Origin: Sinorhizobium mexicanum
GTDB taxonomy: Bacteria > Pseudomonadota > Alphaproteobacteria > Rhizobiales > Rhizobiaceae
DNA: 64,000 nucleotides
Direction of reading: 5' to 3'
Assembly: GCF_013488225.1 (NCBI RefSeq)
Contig: NZ_CP041238.1
Span: 4,066,501 to 4,130,500 of the forward strand
Shown: positions 16,510 through 25,290 of the stretch, one piece after another
Layout of the letters: every line of letters begins with the position of its first letter
Numbering within the stretch: position 1 is the first letter of the stretch
Position numbers and translations under genes: made by a program
The notes under the pieces: generated by a model
Told to the model about the DNA's origin: nothing
Seen by the model: only the letters and a program-made list of their open reading frames with translations
The model's database searches: none

Positions 16510-17181
16510 TCACGCGGCGGATCCAATTTCGCGATCGAGTGCGCTCGCAAGGAATGCATCGACGCATTCATAGTGCCAGTTTGTGCGCTTCGTCGTCGGA
16601 AACCTGATTGCCCTCCCACCCCTGATCTGTGGCGCGTTTGCGGAATTGAAGAACACTGTGCGGGGAGCGCGCACGTCGTTGGTCAGCCTCTCGAAGAGGG
16701 GCAGGTAGTCCTTACCTCCAAAGAAGACGATCGGCTCCTCCGTATCCGACGGTAGCATCGAGAGATCGTGGTAACGGTCGGTCCTTCGCCTCCGTTTGTA
16801 GTTCTCGGCTTGAGAAGTGAAGGTGATGTCGTAGTACGGAGTGAGGAACGACGCTCCGATGAGCCCCCATCCGGCCGACAAGATCAAGAGCTTCTCTGGC
16901 CCGACCTTCGCGGCGAGCTTGCGGTAGACTTCGTTCTGATAAAGTTCGAACGCAGCCAGCAGGCCAAGTGGATTTCCGCCTGAGCTGCGGTTATAGGCGA
17001 GCAGTTCATCGCGCCACGTCTTGCCGCCATCAGCGATATCGTCGGGCCGGGCAAACAGCACGCCGTCAACGGCGGGCGCGGCTTTGGGTTCAGCGACAAA
17101 GCAAACCCGTCGACCGTCGCGGGTCCGGAGGTGCCCTGCATCTGCTCTTTTGCGGGCCGCGCATTGAATAACAACAATCAC
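16510..17181 (-). CDS. YaaA/DUF6884-like protein
   Basis: The 223-residue product starts MIVVIQCAARKRADAG. It has a middle block with the features of YaaA- or DUF6884-type folds: YRKLAAKVGPEKLLILSAGW followed by GLIGASFLTPYYDITF. YaaA binds DNA with a helix-hairpin-helix-like core. The assignment here rests on the LSAGWGLI and following LTPYYD pattern and is tentative. The gene overlaps the upstream GIY-YIG-like gene by four bases, so the two proteins are probably made together as one system. Its role is unknown; a nucleic-acid processing or defence function is inference. Confidence 0.55.
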   Translation of the reverse strand: MIVVIQCAARKRADAGHLRTRDGRRVCFVAEPKAAPAVDGVLFARPDDIADGGKTWRDELLAYNRSSGGNPLGLLAAFELYQNEVYRKLAAKVGPEKLLILSAGWGLIGASFLTPYYDITFTSQAENYKRRRRTDRYHDLSMLPSDTEEPIVFFGGKDYLPLFERLTNDVRAPRTVFFNSANAPQIRGGRAIRFPTTKRTNWHYECVDAFLASALDREIGSAA

Positions 17182-17885
17182 GTTGCCTCCTCCATGGCGA
17201 GTACGTGCTCATCTAGACAATCGAGGAACTTCGGATCGTATACTTCATCGACGTGATTGGAGTTCCAGAGGCCAGACATTCTCACCTTTGCCCGGTCGCA
17301 ATGTCGTCCAAGCCAGCCCGCCGACGGAGCGTCGATTGGCTGCTTGCCGTAGTTGCTGAGAAGCGCAATCGCGTTGCGCTCGATGTAACCGCGCAGGCTC
17401 TTCGCGCCGGGCTCATCGTCAACACCAAGCCACACGAGCGGCATCGAGCCGATTAGACGGCTCACCTCACGCTCGAGCGCAATCTCGCCCATCCTTACCT
17501 CGGCACTCGCCGAATTTCCTACATCCCACGTTGAGCACGCATACCCGTCACGGGCCATGAGTGCCGTTCCGACTATCAGCCGGAATATCGATCCGCGGTG
17601 ATTGCCGCCGCCACTTTGCATCTGGCCGCGATGTTGCGACAGGCGCGTCCATAGTTTAGTGCCCGAACTTGGTTTGAGCGCGTGCGTGCCCACTCTGACG
17701 ATGCGTGGACCGGAGCCTGAATCAGAACGGTCTTCGCCATCCTCCATGAAGAAGTAAACGCCGCGCCGTGGCCAGCCGAGTCTACCGTTGCAACTGCCAA
17801 GCATCCTAGCGCCTCGCAGGCAATGCTGGAGACGGTCAACTGCCGAATAAAACCTCTTCACATCATTCACGCGCCGCGAATCCAT
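17178..17885 (-). CDS. GIY-YIG-like nuclease family protein
   Basis: The 235-residue product contains a GIY-YIG-like N-terminal region: RRGVYFFMEDGE gives the GIY strand, RIVRVGTHAL the YIG strand, and LWTRLSQHRG the following helix with a conserved Arg and His. A conserved NHRGSIFRLIVG segment follows. The C-terminal half (EREVSRLIGSMPLVWLGVDD, then RGYIERNAIALLSNY) includes the Glu and Asn expected in the later catalytic motif. GIY-YIG enzymes cut DNA in homing, repair and restriction. It heads a two-gene operon with the YaaA-like gene. Confidence 0.65.
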   Translation of the reverse strand: MDSRRVNDVKRFYSAVDRLQHCLRGARMLGSCNGRLGWPRRGVYFFMEDGEDRSDSGSGPRIVRVGTHALKPSSGTKLWTRLSQHRGQMQSGGGNHRGSIFRLIVGTALMARDGYACSTWDVGNSASAEVRMGEIALEREVSRLIGSMPLVWLGVDDEPGAKSLRGYIERNAIALLSNYGKQPIDAPSAGWLGRHCDRAKVRMSGLWNSNHVDEVYDPKFLDCLDEHVLAMEEAT

Positions 17886-18082
17886 TGCGTCAGCATACCG
17901 TGGCTCGGCAGCTGCTTTCTAGGTGTCAATTCGGGGGCCCGAGATGCGGGTGTTGGCCGCGTCGCCCGAGCAGAGCACTCAACCATGAGACGCTCCGAAG
18001 AAGGAAGTGTATAGCAACTAAGTTGTTCGCCTAATAAGACTCTTGGAATCGATGAGACGCGTGTGGAGTAAGGGAGAAGGAT

Positions 18083-18499
18083 ATGTTGCCGGAGAATGTT
18101 ACGCTTAAGTATCTCGTGGAGAACAGGCTGTTGCCGAATGCCGAAGACTACATTCGGTGCATTCGGTTGAATTGTCGCCAGTTGGGCAAGGGCAAGGGCG
18201 AGTATGTTGTCCGATTGGGCAGGACGGGCGACGGAATTGCTCCCAACTACCGCATTGAGTTTCCCTCAGATCAGGCCGTCTGTGCAACGTCTGGCGAACT
18301 TCACAACCATTTTACCGGTGCGAGGTGGCCTGCTGATGTCGATGAATTTTTTTCTCGTGATAACGTTTTCAATGGTCGCAGCCACAAGGAGGCGGTCCTT
18401 GGGAAAGCCAAGGAATCTTGGAGCGTGGAAACAGACGACGAAGCGTCAATGATGGGTCTTCTGCAAATATTCGTCGAGGCAAGGAAAGCCAGAAAATAG
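18083..18499 (+). CDS. Hypothetical protein
   Basis: This 138-residue soluble protein has a clear start (GGGAGAAGGAT before the ATG) but no domain I recognise. It begins MLPENVTLKYLVENRLLPNA and contains a beta-rich middle (EYVVRLGRTGDGIAPNYRIE) and a helical end (DDEASMMGLLQIFVEARKAR). It lies between two nuclease genes, divergent from the GIY-YIG pair and 246 bases upstream of the HNH gene, so it is probably island cargo and might be an immunity or specificity partner. That is only inference from position. Confidence 0.6.
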   Translation: MLPENVTLKYLVENRLLPNAEDYIRCIRLNCRQLGKGKGEYVVRLGRTGDGIAPNYRIEFPSDQAVCATSGELHNHFTGARWPADVDEFFSRDNVFNGRSHKEAVLGKAKESWSVETDDEASMMGLLQIFVEARKARK

Positions 18500-18745
18500 G
18501 AATTCTTCGGTTACCCTTCGAGCCTGCTGGAAACAGCATGAGCGTCAGCTCGTGCTTCCTAGTAGTGAAAGCCTGACGCTTGTTACCCCCCAATGAACAG
18601 CAAAATCCGACCCCTATGGCAACATTCGAGCAATTGGACATTGCTCCCAGCACACTTTTGCGGATCGCACGCCGAAGGGGGATGGAATCTCTTGACGTTC
18701 GTGCGGTTCGAAAAGACGCTACCTTCCGGTTGCGGAGGTACTAAA

Positions 18746-19498
18746 ATGTCTGAACTCGTCCAATCGATTGAAGATGTAGTAAAGTACGTCGACACGATCC
18801 ACAACTACGGCCAAGGCAATGGACCTGAACGCCGGTTCCACGATCGGCGGATCAAGAACGGGAAGATATTCATCGCAGTGAAACGTGGTGACGACTTCCG
18901 CTTTGCGCCGCGCAATTTTGCTGGATACCGAAACAACGATCTCACCCGAGAGAGCCAGCTATCCGATCGAGACGGTCGAGTAACGGACAGGACGATTGAA
19001 AAGCTTGCGGGAAAGCCGATCCTACCTGAGAAACCAGAGCACGAGCAGATAGACCGCGCCTTTCTAAGCTATTGCGCAGAAAGAAAAATTGAACCGTCAA
19101 AGCATCATATGAAACGCCGATATTGGCTGCTGACCATCGGCACTGAATCAGTGTTGCCCGAGGAAATTTTGGACCCAGAATTTTGGGAGGGTGCAAAAAT
19201 CGCGATTCAGGTAAACCGGTTTGAACGCAGCCAACAAGCGAGGAAAGCCTGCACAGATCATTACGGCTACACTTGTCGGGTATGCGAGGTGAACTTAGTC
19301 GAGGTGTACGGAGAGATAGCTCGCGAATTTATTCATGTTCACCATATTATCCCTTTGTCTGAAGTCGGCGAGGGCTACAAGGTCGATCCAGTCGCAGACC
19401 TTCGCCCCGTTTGTCCTAACTGCCATGCCATGTTACACCGTCGCCGCGAACCCTTATCCATAGACGAACTCAGGGCGCGGATAGGTCGACTTGCGTAA
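18746..19498 (+). CDS. HNH endonuclease
   Basis: The 250-residue protein ends in an HNH nuclease domain. The zinc ligands are CRVCEVN (about 174-180) and CPNCHAML, and the ββα-metal motif includes HVHHIIPLSEVGEGYKVDPV and DLRPVCPNCHAMLHRRREP. The N-terminal 150 residues are basic and resemble no domain I recognise; they may be the DNA-recognition part, as in McrA-type or stand-alone restriction nucleases. The ATG at 18746 follows GCGGAGG. No methyltransferase is adjacent, so a modification-dependent or homing role is possible. Confidence 0.85.
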   Translation: MSELVQSIEDVVKYVDTIHNYGQGNGPERRFHDRRIKNGKIFIAVKRGDDFRFAPRNFAGYRNNDLTRESQLSDRDGRVTDRTIEKLAGKPILPEKPEHEQIDRAFLSYCAERKIEPSKHHMKRRYWLLTIGTESVLPEEILDPEFWEGAKIAIQVNRFERSQQARKACTDHYGYTCRVCEVNLVEVYGEIAREFIHVHHIIPLSEVGEGYKVDPVADLRPVCPNCHAMLHRRREPLSIDELRARIGRLA

Positions 19499-19656
19499 GG
19501 AGTGGGCGGGGTGGATAAGATCGCGCTGTGCTTCTGCTCACCACCCGGAGTAGGCCTCCGCTTCGGGTTACCAACCGTCAGGCCTTCACCACTAGCTGAC
19601 TGTTTGGTTCTCGGGCAAGATGTGGGTGTTGGAGCGATATTCCGGTTGGAGCTGTT

Positions 19657-20346
19657 TTAGAGTTGTCGCAACTGCCTTGTGACCGCAAGCCAGTCCTCGA
19701 CGTTTTTGCCGTCACTCCCCACATCATGGAGCAATCGAAGCTCCGAAGCCGACAGCGTTCGGGGTTTCGCAAGGTCGGCGAAGAACGGCGACTCCAGCGT
19801 GGCGCGCGCCGAGATTTCGTAAGGGCAGGAGCCTAAACCGCCGATCTCGGAAGAACAGCTCACAACCGCCGTAACTTGCGACGAGCCTATGGGTCTCCCG
19901 CCGTCGCCGATATTGATCAGCTTCGAAACGTCGATTGTGCCGCCACCATTCTCCAGGATCGACGACGAACTCGTGCAGACGAGCGCATGGTAGCGCGTCT
20001 TGGGCATCCCCCTTCTCGTGCCACCGGAGATGACGATAACATGGCCCGGCAAGGGAAGCTCGCCTTGCGGTGTTCGGTACGACTGCCAGAGGAACACTAC
20101 ACTCGGCTCGCGTGATTGGGCACTCGGGCGGGAATGCATTTGGCTGAAGAGCACTTCAGGACGAGAGTCAGAGCGACGCAGCGTCTCGATCGCTCGTCCC
20201 TTGGACTCGCCGATGCCCCACCAGAAGGTGCCGCCCGCCATCCGCTCCAGTTCTTTGCGGTTACGGATTGCACGGATATCCTCACCCGCGTCGGTCTGCA
20301 TCTTGGTGAAAACGAATTGGTCTGGAATGCCGTTGATCGTGCTCAT
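19657..20346 (-). CDS. Hypothetical protein, EVE/ASCH-like
   Basis: The 229-residue product shows features of the EVE/ASCH (PUA-like) superfamily, which often reads modified bases. GGTFWWGIGESKGRAIETLR near residue 38 is the first strand, then PSVVFLWQSYRTPQGELPLP and GHVIVISGG. The similarity is by eye and not proven. The C-terminus (LSASELRLLHDVGSDGKNVE) is helical. It is the last gene of a three-gene reverse-strand operon, 24 bases after the HTH gene. A modified-DNA sensor in a defence system is a reasonable hypothesis. Confidence 0.55.
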   Translation of the reverse strand: MSTINGIPDQFVFTKMQTDAGEDIRAIRNRKELERMAGGTFWWGIGESKGRAIETLRRSDSRPEVLFSQMHSRPSAQSREPSVVFLWQSYRTPQGELPLPGHVIVISGGTRRGMPKTRYHALVCTSSSSILENGGGTIDVSKLINIGDGGRPIGSSQVTAVVSCSSEIGGLGSCPYEISARATLESPFFADLAKPRTLSASELRLLHDVGSDGKNVEDWLAVTRQLRQL

Positions 20347-20370
20347 GCCTTCCCCTCCCGCTTCGGCAAG

Positions 20371-21351
20371 TTATTCATCTGTCTGCTCAAGCAGGCTTTC
20401 GATCTCCTGCCGAGTTTTCCTGTCCCACCCGCTTGCGGGCCTCGGGTACCATCGGCCGGCCTCGTCGGGACAGCGCCACCGCGGTGAGGCCGCACGGCTG
20501 AGGAATTTGAGAGCGTCCCAATAGTCGTCAATCATTTTCTCTTGTTTGTATTTGGTGCAGGCGACGTGGAAGTAGCCGTCAGGCAGCATATGTTCCGGCG
20601 AAAACCAGTCTCCTTCCTTGGTAACCGGGACCCACACGGGATCGCCGTCAATGAAATCCGTCTGATCGGGACGTCGGAGGGGCAGGTCTTCTTGGAGGTG
20701 CCAGATTGACGGGCGAAAGTCGGGCCGTGCTTCCAGCCATTGCCGGGCGCTCTCCACGCTTATGCTTCCGTCGGCTCTGGTTTTGAGGATTCCGCCGCTC
20801 TTGGGCGCAAGTAGGTTCATGATGCTCTTGCGGCTGACGGCTGCCAAAGCAGCTAGCTCCTCTACGCTGAGTCCTATTCTGTGCCATTCCGGGTGGTCCA
20901 GCTTTTGGCGGGCCCGCGCCGCCGCAAAAGCCCGCTTTGCCTCCTTATCCTGCAGCCAAGATGGAGGGAGCATGCCTAAATCTTCGTTTTCGTGGAATGC
21001 ATCCCAATCGTGAACCCCGAGGTCGGCATCTTCTAGTTTCAACCCATAAAATGCATAGGCCCGCACAGCTAGGTAGTTGCGGTAAATCGGCAGCTTCTCC
21101 ACCGAGCTGATGGGCAGATCCTCATCCGCGCTTGTCCAATCGAAATCAGGCGGAAGCTCGCCCTCACTTTCTCTATACATAGTCGTGACGCCTTCTCGCA
21201 CGGCTTCAAATGGAAACAGGAATGGCAAGAGCTCCACTACGTCGTGCAACACACCGCGGACCCAAGGCGGATCGAAGTCCTTGTGATCATCCCAGAACTC
21301 CCGCCAGCATTTTTCGACTTCGGTTCTGGCGCCGTCCAGATTGTCGTTCAT
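20371..21351 (-). CDS. Hypothetical protein with helix-turn-helix
   Basis: The 326-residue protein has an unrecognised acidic N-terminal half (residues 1-165) and a central helix-turn-helix near residues 172-200 (LSVEELAALAAVSRKSIMNL, with RTQ-like wing VESARQWLEARPDF). The C-terminal 100 residues (WVPVTKEGDWFSPEHMLPDG onward) are conserved-looking, with several Trp and His, and could bind DNA or a partner. It overlaps the DUF4258 gene by four bases and precedes the EVE-like gene by 24, so the three act as one unit. The HTH may bind the CGGGAT array upstream of the operon. Confidence 0.6.
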   Translation of the reverse strand: MNDNLDGARTEVEKCWREFWDDHKDFDPPWVRGVLHDVVELLPFLFPFEAVREGVTTMYRESEGELPPDFDWTSADEDLPISSVEKLPIYRNYLAVRAYAFYGLKLEDADLGVHDWDAFHENEDLGMLPPSWLQDKEAKRAFAAARARQKLDHPEWHRIGLSVEELAALAAVSRKSIMNLLAPKSGGILKTRADGSISVESARQWLEARPDFRPSIWHLQEDLPLRRPDQTDFIDGDPVWVPVTKEGDWFSPEHMLPDGYFHVACTKYKQEKMIDDYWDALKFLSRAASPRWRCPDEAGRWYPRPASGWDRKTRQEIESLLEQTDE

Positions 21352-21689
21352 CGGTGTTTCCTCCTTCCATGCGGACGACCGGCGCTACGCCGACCATGCA
21401 GAAGGTGCTTACACTTGCGAGAACAGGGTCGGTAGACGGAGGCGGCGTGACCGTCTGGGGTAATAGGCACGAAAGTGCCTGCCAGCTTCATCGCCCGCTC
21501 CATAAGTAGCCTGCTCGACAGCTTGTTGTGCTTGAGCATCAACCGGACGTCTTTCAAACGGAGAAGGTAGCCGTCCGGCACCTCCGTGCCGTGCTCGATC
21601 ACGAATCTAATGTCGTCTTGGCTGTAGCCGCGCTGTCGGGCGCGAATCGCTGCATGCTTGGAAATGGTGCTCCAACCCTCGCTTGTCAT
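21348..21689 (-). CDS. DUF4258-like protein
   Basis: The 113-residue protein carries a DUF4258 domain: ISKHAAIRARQRGYSQDDIR then FVIEHGTEV and the later LAGTFVPITPDG strand. DUF4258 proteins resemble small toxins of RelE/mRNA-interferase type in fold prediction, and many are encoded next to HTH antitoxins, which fits the following gene. The C-terminus is Arg/Lys/His-rich, with paired Cys (CSRKCKHL). It is the first gene of the operon and lies behind a good promoter (TTGACT, 17 bases, TATCTT on the reverse strand at 21753-21725). Confidence 0.7.
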   Translation of the reverse strand: MTSEGWSTISKHAAIRARQRGYSQDDIRFVIEHGTEVPDGYLLRLKDVRLMLKHNKLSSRLLMERAMKLAGTFVPITPDGHAASVYRPCSRKCKHLLHGRRSAGRPHGRRKHR

Positions 21690-21724
21690 AGGAAGCTCCT
21701 CTCAACCATGGCCCTGTGATTGTT

Positions 21725-21809
21725 GAAGATAGCTTTGTCATCCGGACTAGTCAATGCCCGGGATACTTAAAATCTTCCCGGGATCAAAATTATCCCGACT
21801 CCTCGGGAT
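21725..21809 (-). promoter_or_regulatory. Promoter plus CGGGAT operator array
   Basis: On the reverse strand TTGACT (21753-21748) and TATCTT (21730-21725) are 17 bases apart and face the DUF4258 operon. Upstream of it CCCGGGAT occurs at 21757-21764 and again 20 bases on at 21777-21784. Further copies are inverted at 21792-21797 (ATCCCG) and direct at 21804-21809 (CGGGAT). The 20-base spacing puts the first two sites on one face of the helix. Confidence 0.6.
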
Positions 21810-22083
21810 GGCGTGCCAGCGCTCGGCAGTAGAGCCAATGGGTATTGTAGTTGGCGTCGTGGCCCCGATGGTCGAAAGCGGGCATGGCTAAGGCGGTGCG
21901 AATTTCCGCTGTAGGCACGCACCCCCTGCGTAGACTTGGCGCATCCGTCGCCATCTCAACGCAGCCGCCGAGGTCCCGCGCAACGTCGAGGTATACCCCC
22001 GCGACTACGTCCTCTTTACTCTTGGCAATGTATTGATTGCGCCATTCATGCCGGACAGTGTGATTGCGGCGCTGGATATAGGC
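21790..22083 (-). pseudogene. Possible gene remnant or small ORF
   Basis: An open frame of about 97 codons ends at TAA (21792-21790) and is bounded upstream by a TAG near 22084. The protein reads like a real one (EDVVAGVYLDVARDLGGCVE, AEIRTALAMPAFDHRGHD, NTHWLYCRALARHPEE) but the only in-frame ATG is internal at 21954, leaving 54 residues. I recognise no family. It is either a 5'-truncated remnant or a short gene with an unusual start. It occupies the 408-base gap between the DUF4258 operon and the helicase gene. Confidence 0.4.
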
Positions 22084-22129
22084 GTCCTACTGCGGCTTGC
22101 CGGACTGGATACCACCGTTGCATGAAGTG

Positions 22130-25084
22130 ATGACAAGGCTTAGACCATTGATTCGATTGCAACAACGCACATTGCTTGGATTGCTCGTGAACCCCTTCGG
22201 CAGGGCTATCCGGGTCATGGAGCTCGAAGCGCATCACCTGCGGGTTGTCCGGCGTGGCCAGACGTCGTTGATGTCCTTAGACGGCATGACCTCTCCACCG
22301 TCAGTGCGAAAGTCCGCGCTTGGTACGATCCTAACCGTCTCATCGGCAGAATGCGGCGACATTGTCTTGCGCGGCGTCGGATATGTCGATGCGCGTGCAT
22401 TCGCCGACGAAGTCAGTAAGGCCTGGATTGAGCTCAATGTGTCCGCCCTCGACCGCGAGGCGGATCGCTTCTCCCGACTTCACGCTGCCGTTGCCAGCTT
22501 CTCTCGGCCAACCCGCTATCCCTCCGCCTGCCGAATTGCACCCCTCTTGAGCGACGCGAGGGCCCTCGACGTCGCGCTTCTGTCGAAACTGCAGCCGGAA
22601 GCTATCGGACCCGAGACAACTGAGCGCGTCACACTTGTGAGGACATTCGTCGCCGATCCTCGGCCAGCGAGATCCAACGCTATTGCGACCTTTGTGACGG
22701 CCGAACTGGACCGCTGGAAGGATTTCTTCGATACGATCGAGAGCAAGCCGCTGACACACGAACAGCGCCTTTCCGTCGTCGTTGACGAGGACGCAACGCT
22801 AGTCCTCGCTGGTGCGGGGTCCGGCAAGACCAGTGTGATCACCGCCAAGGCAGCTTATCTCGTTAAGGCAGGAATCCGCCAGCCGGAGCAAATCCTGCTG
22901 CTGGCTTTTGCGAAGAATGCCGCGGAGGAAATGTCGGAACGGGTGGAAGCGCGATCCGGTGTGCCGATTGTGGCGCGGACATTTCACGCGATTGCGTATG
23001 ACATCATCGGAATGGTCGAGGGGACAAAGCCCGCGCTGGCCGACCACGCCACTGATGATGTGGCATTCACCAACTTGATTAAAAAGATACTCAAGGACTT
23101 CGTTCTGACGCGGTCGGAAGTGTCCAAGGCGATCATTCAATGGTTCGCGCATTTTCTAGTCGAGCCGAAGACCGAATGGGACTTCAAAACCAAGCACGAC
23201 TTTTACACCCATATGGAACAGCAGGATCTGCGTACGCTGCAAGGGGAAAAGGTCAAGAGCTACGAAGAGTTGCAGATCGCCAACTGGCTTTACGAAAGCG
23301 GCGTCGGGTACGAATACGAACCAGTCTACGAGCACGAAATCCATCGCACCGGCCGTCGAGACTATTGCCCGGACTTTCGCCTGACCGAAAGCGGCATCTA
23401 TATCGAGCATTTCGGGGTGCGGCGCCAGAAAATGCCCGATGGCAGCGAGCGGCTAATCACCGCGCCCTTCGTCAATCGCGAAGAGTATCTGTCTGGCATG
23501 GACTGGAAGCGCGAGATCCACGCTGCGCATGAAACCACCCTGATCGAGACCTATAGCTACGAGCGGCAGGAGGGGCGTCTACTGACCAGCTTGGCAGAGA
23601 AGCTTGCACCCCATGTGATCATGAATCCCCGTCCCGCCGACACGATCTATGATCGCGTTATCGAGTTGAAGCAGGTCGATGCATTCTCGCAGTTACTCGG
23701 GACATTCCTGCGCAAGTTTAAGAGCGGTGGCTACAGCATCGCCGACTGCGACGCCAAGTCCGAGCGGATGAAGCTCGGCAATCGGGCCAAGGCGTTCCTT
23801 GCGGTGTTTGCGCCTGTCTTCCAAGAGTATCAAATGCGGCTCGGGGGGCGGATCGACTTCGAGGACATGATCCTGAGGGCTGCGCGCTACGTTGAAACTG
23901 GCCGATATGTCAGCCCGTTCCGCCACATCCTTGTCGACGAGTTCCAAGATATCTCGCAGAGCCGTGCCCGGCTGGTGAAGGCATTGAAAGCCCAGCATCC
24001 GGACGTACGCGTTTTTGCCGTGGGCGATGACTGGCAATCAATCTTCCGGTTCGCTGGGTCCGACATCCATCTGATGCGCAACTTCGGCGATGAGTTCGGC
24101 GGGAGCTTCGACGGGGAGGCCGGTGTGCACAGGACAGTCGATCTCGGGCGCACCTTCCGTTCAGTCGACCAGATCGCATTCGCGGCCAGAACCTTCGTCC
24201 TGAAGAACCCGGCGCAGATCCAGAAGCAGATTATCCCAGCCGGGTTGGCAACCGAACCGGCCATCAAGGTCGTGATGACGTCAAAGGGGGAGGAGGAGAA
24301 AACGCTCAGCGAAGTGCTCGCGGCGATGTCCGCCAAACTGGACGCCGCGCACAACGCAAGTGTGCTGCTGCTGGGGCGTTATAGATTTCTCGAACCGGAC
24401 GGGCGGGATCTGCAGCGTCGGTTCCCCCGACTGCGCATCAGTTTCAAGACCATCCACGCATCGAAGGGCCTCGAAGCCGATCATGTGGTCCTCATGAACG
24501 CAGACAGCGGTCGGATGGGCTTCCCATCGGAAATTGTCGATGACCCCTTGCTTACCTTGGTCTCGCCCGAGGAAGAGGCATTCCAGAACGCGGAAGAGCG
24601 GCGGGTGATGTATGTGGCGATGACGCGGGCCCGTCACACCCTAACGATCCTCGCCTCAAACTCGAGACCATCGTCCTTTGTTGTCGAACTCAGGAAAGAT
24701 CCCGCCTATGGCATTGCTGCTGCACCCGCTGCGCAACAGGATACTCACGAGTGCGGAGAATGCGGCGGGCGGGTGCTGGATGTGCGGGGCCAAGATGGTC
24801 GCGTCTGGTATCGCTGCGAGCATGTTGAGCATTGCGGAAACTCGCTGCCCGCCTGCCCGACCTGTTGTACGGCTCTCCCCCGCCGCGCAGACGGATCGGC
24901 CGAGGTCCGGTGTAGCTGCGGTGCCAGCTACCCACCATGTCCCGACTGCAAAGATGGATGGCTGGTTGAACGAACGGGGCCTTACGGTCGTTTCCTCGGC
25001 TGTGTTCGATATCCCACCTGTGCTGGAAAAGCTCAGATCTCGCCCGTTATAGGGCGTGCCCGGCGGGCGAGGTCAAAGCGTTAG
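22130..25084 (+). CDS. UvrD/HelD-like helicase with nuclease-like insert and zinc ribbons
   Basis: This 984-residue superfamily 1 helicase has an N-terminal HelD-like domain, a Walker A motif (AGAGSGKTSV, about 227-236), motif II VDEFQDISQS (about 602) and late motifs SFKTIHASKGLEADHVVL and RRVMYVAMTRARHTL. Between motifs Ia and II is a block with PD-(D/E)XK-like features, SYEELQIANWLYESGVGYEY then RRDYCPDF and GIYIEHFGV, a combination known in some HelD-type helicases. Residues from about 875 carry at least two zinc ribbons of topoisomerase type (CGECGGR, CPTCCTAL, CPDCKDG). ATG 22130 was preferred over TTG 22097. It lies in the defence cargo and probably acts on DNA ends. Confidence 0.85.
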   Translation: MTRLRPLIRLQQRTLLGLLVNPFGRAIRVMELEAHHLRVVRRGQTSLMSLDGMTSPPSVRKSALGTILTVSSAECGDIVLRGVGYVDARAFADEVSKAWIELNVSALDREADRFSRLHAAVASFSRPTRYPSACRIAPLLSDARALDVALLSKLQPEAIGPETTERVTLVRTFVADPRPARSNAIATFVTAELDRWKDFFDTIESKPLTHEQRLSVVVDEDATLVLAGAGSGKTSVITAKAAYLVKAGIRQPEQILLLAFAKNAAEEMSERVEARSGVPIVARTFHAIAYDIIGMVEGTKPALADHATDDVAFTNLIKKILKDFVLTRSEVSKAIIQWFAHFLVEPKTEWDFKTKHDFYTHMEQQDLRTLQGEKVKSYEELQIANWLYESGVGYEYEPVYEHEIHRTGRRDYCPDFRLTESGIYIEHFGVRRQKMPDGSERLITAPFVNREEYLSGMDWKREIHAAHETTLIETYSYERQEGRLLTSLAEKLAPHVIMNPRPADTIYDRVIELKQVDAFSQLLGTFLRKFKSGGYSIADCDAKSERMKLGNRAKAFLAVFAPVFQEYQMRLGGRIDFEDMILRAARYVETGRYVSPFRHILVDEFQDISQSRARLVKALKAQHPDVRVFAVGDDWQSIFRFAGSDIHLMRNFGDEFGGSFDGEAGVHRTVDLGRTFRSVDQIAFAARTFVLKNPAQIQKQIIPAGLATEPAIKVVMTSKGEEEKTLSEVLAAMSAKLDAAHNASVLLLGRYRFLEPDGRDLQRRFPRLRISFKTIHASKGLEADHVVLMNADSGRMGFPSEIVDDPLLTLVSPEEEAFQNAEERRVMYVAMTRARHTLTILASNSRPSSFVVELRKDPAYGIAAAPAAQQDTHECGECGGRVLDVRGQDGRVWYRCEHVEHCGNSLPACPTCCTALPRRADGSAEVRCSCGASYPPCPDCKDGWLVERTGPYGRFLGCVRYPTCAGKAQISPVIGRARRARSKR

Positions 25085-25233
25085 GGTTCGCTCCCGTTCC
25101 GGGTATGCTAATGTGTGTGCCCCTTTCGCCGCGCAACAGACGATGAGGCGTATGGTCGAACTGCCCAATGGTCACGTACGGGTATACGTTAAGGTGCAAT
25201 CGAAGATTGTTACAGCCGCAACGAAACTTCTAC

Positions 25234-25248
25234 TTGACGGCGAGTCAA
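25234..25248. promoter_or_regulatory. Inverted repeat upstream of serine recombinase
   Basis: TTGAC-GGCGA-GTCAA lies 43 bases upstream of the recombinase start. It could be a half of a recombination or autoregulatory site. The rest of the 25085-25290 gap shows no gene. Confidence 0.35.
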
Positions 25249-25290
25249 TGTGACAGGGTAGGCTTCAAGCTTAAACCCTGAGGTGACAAA

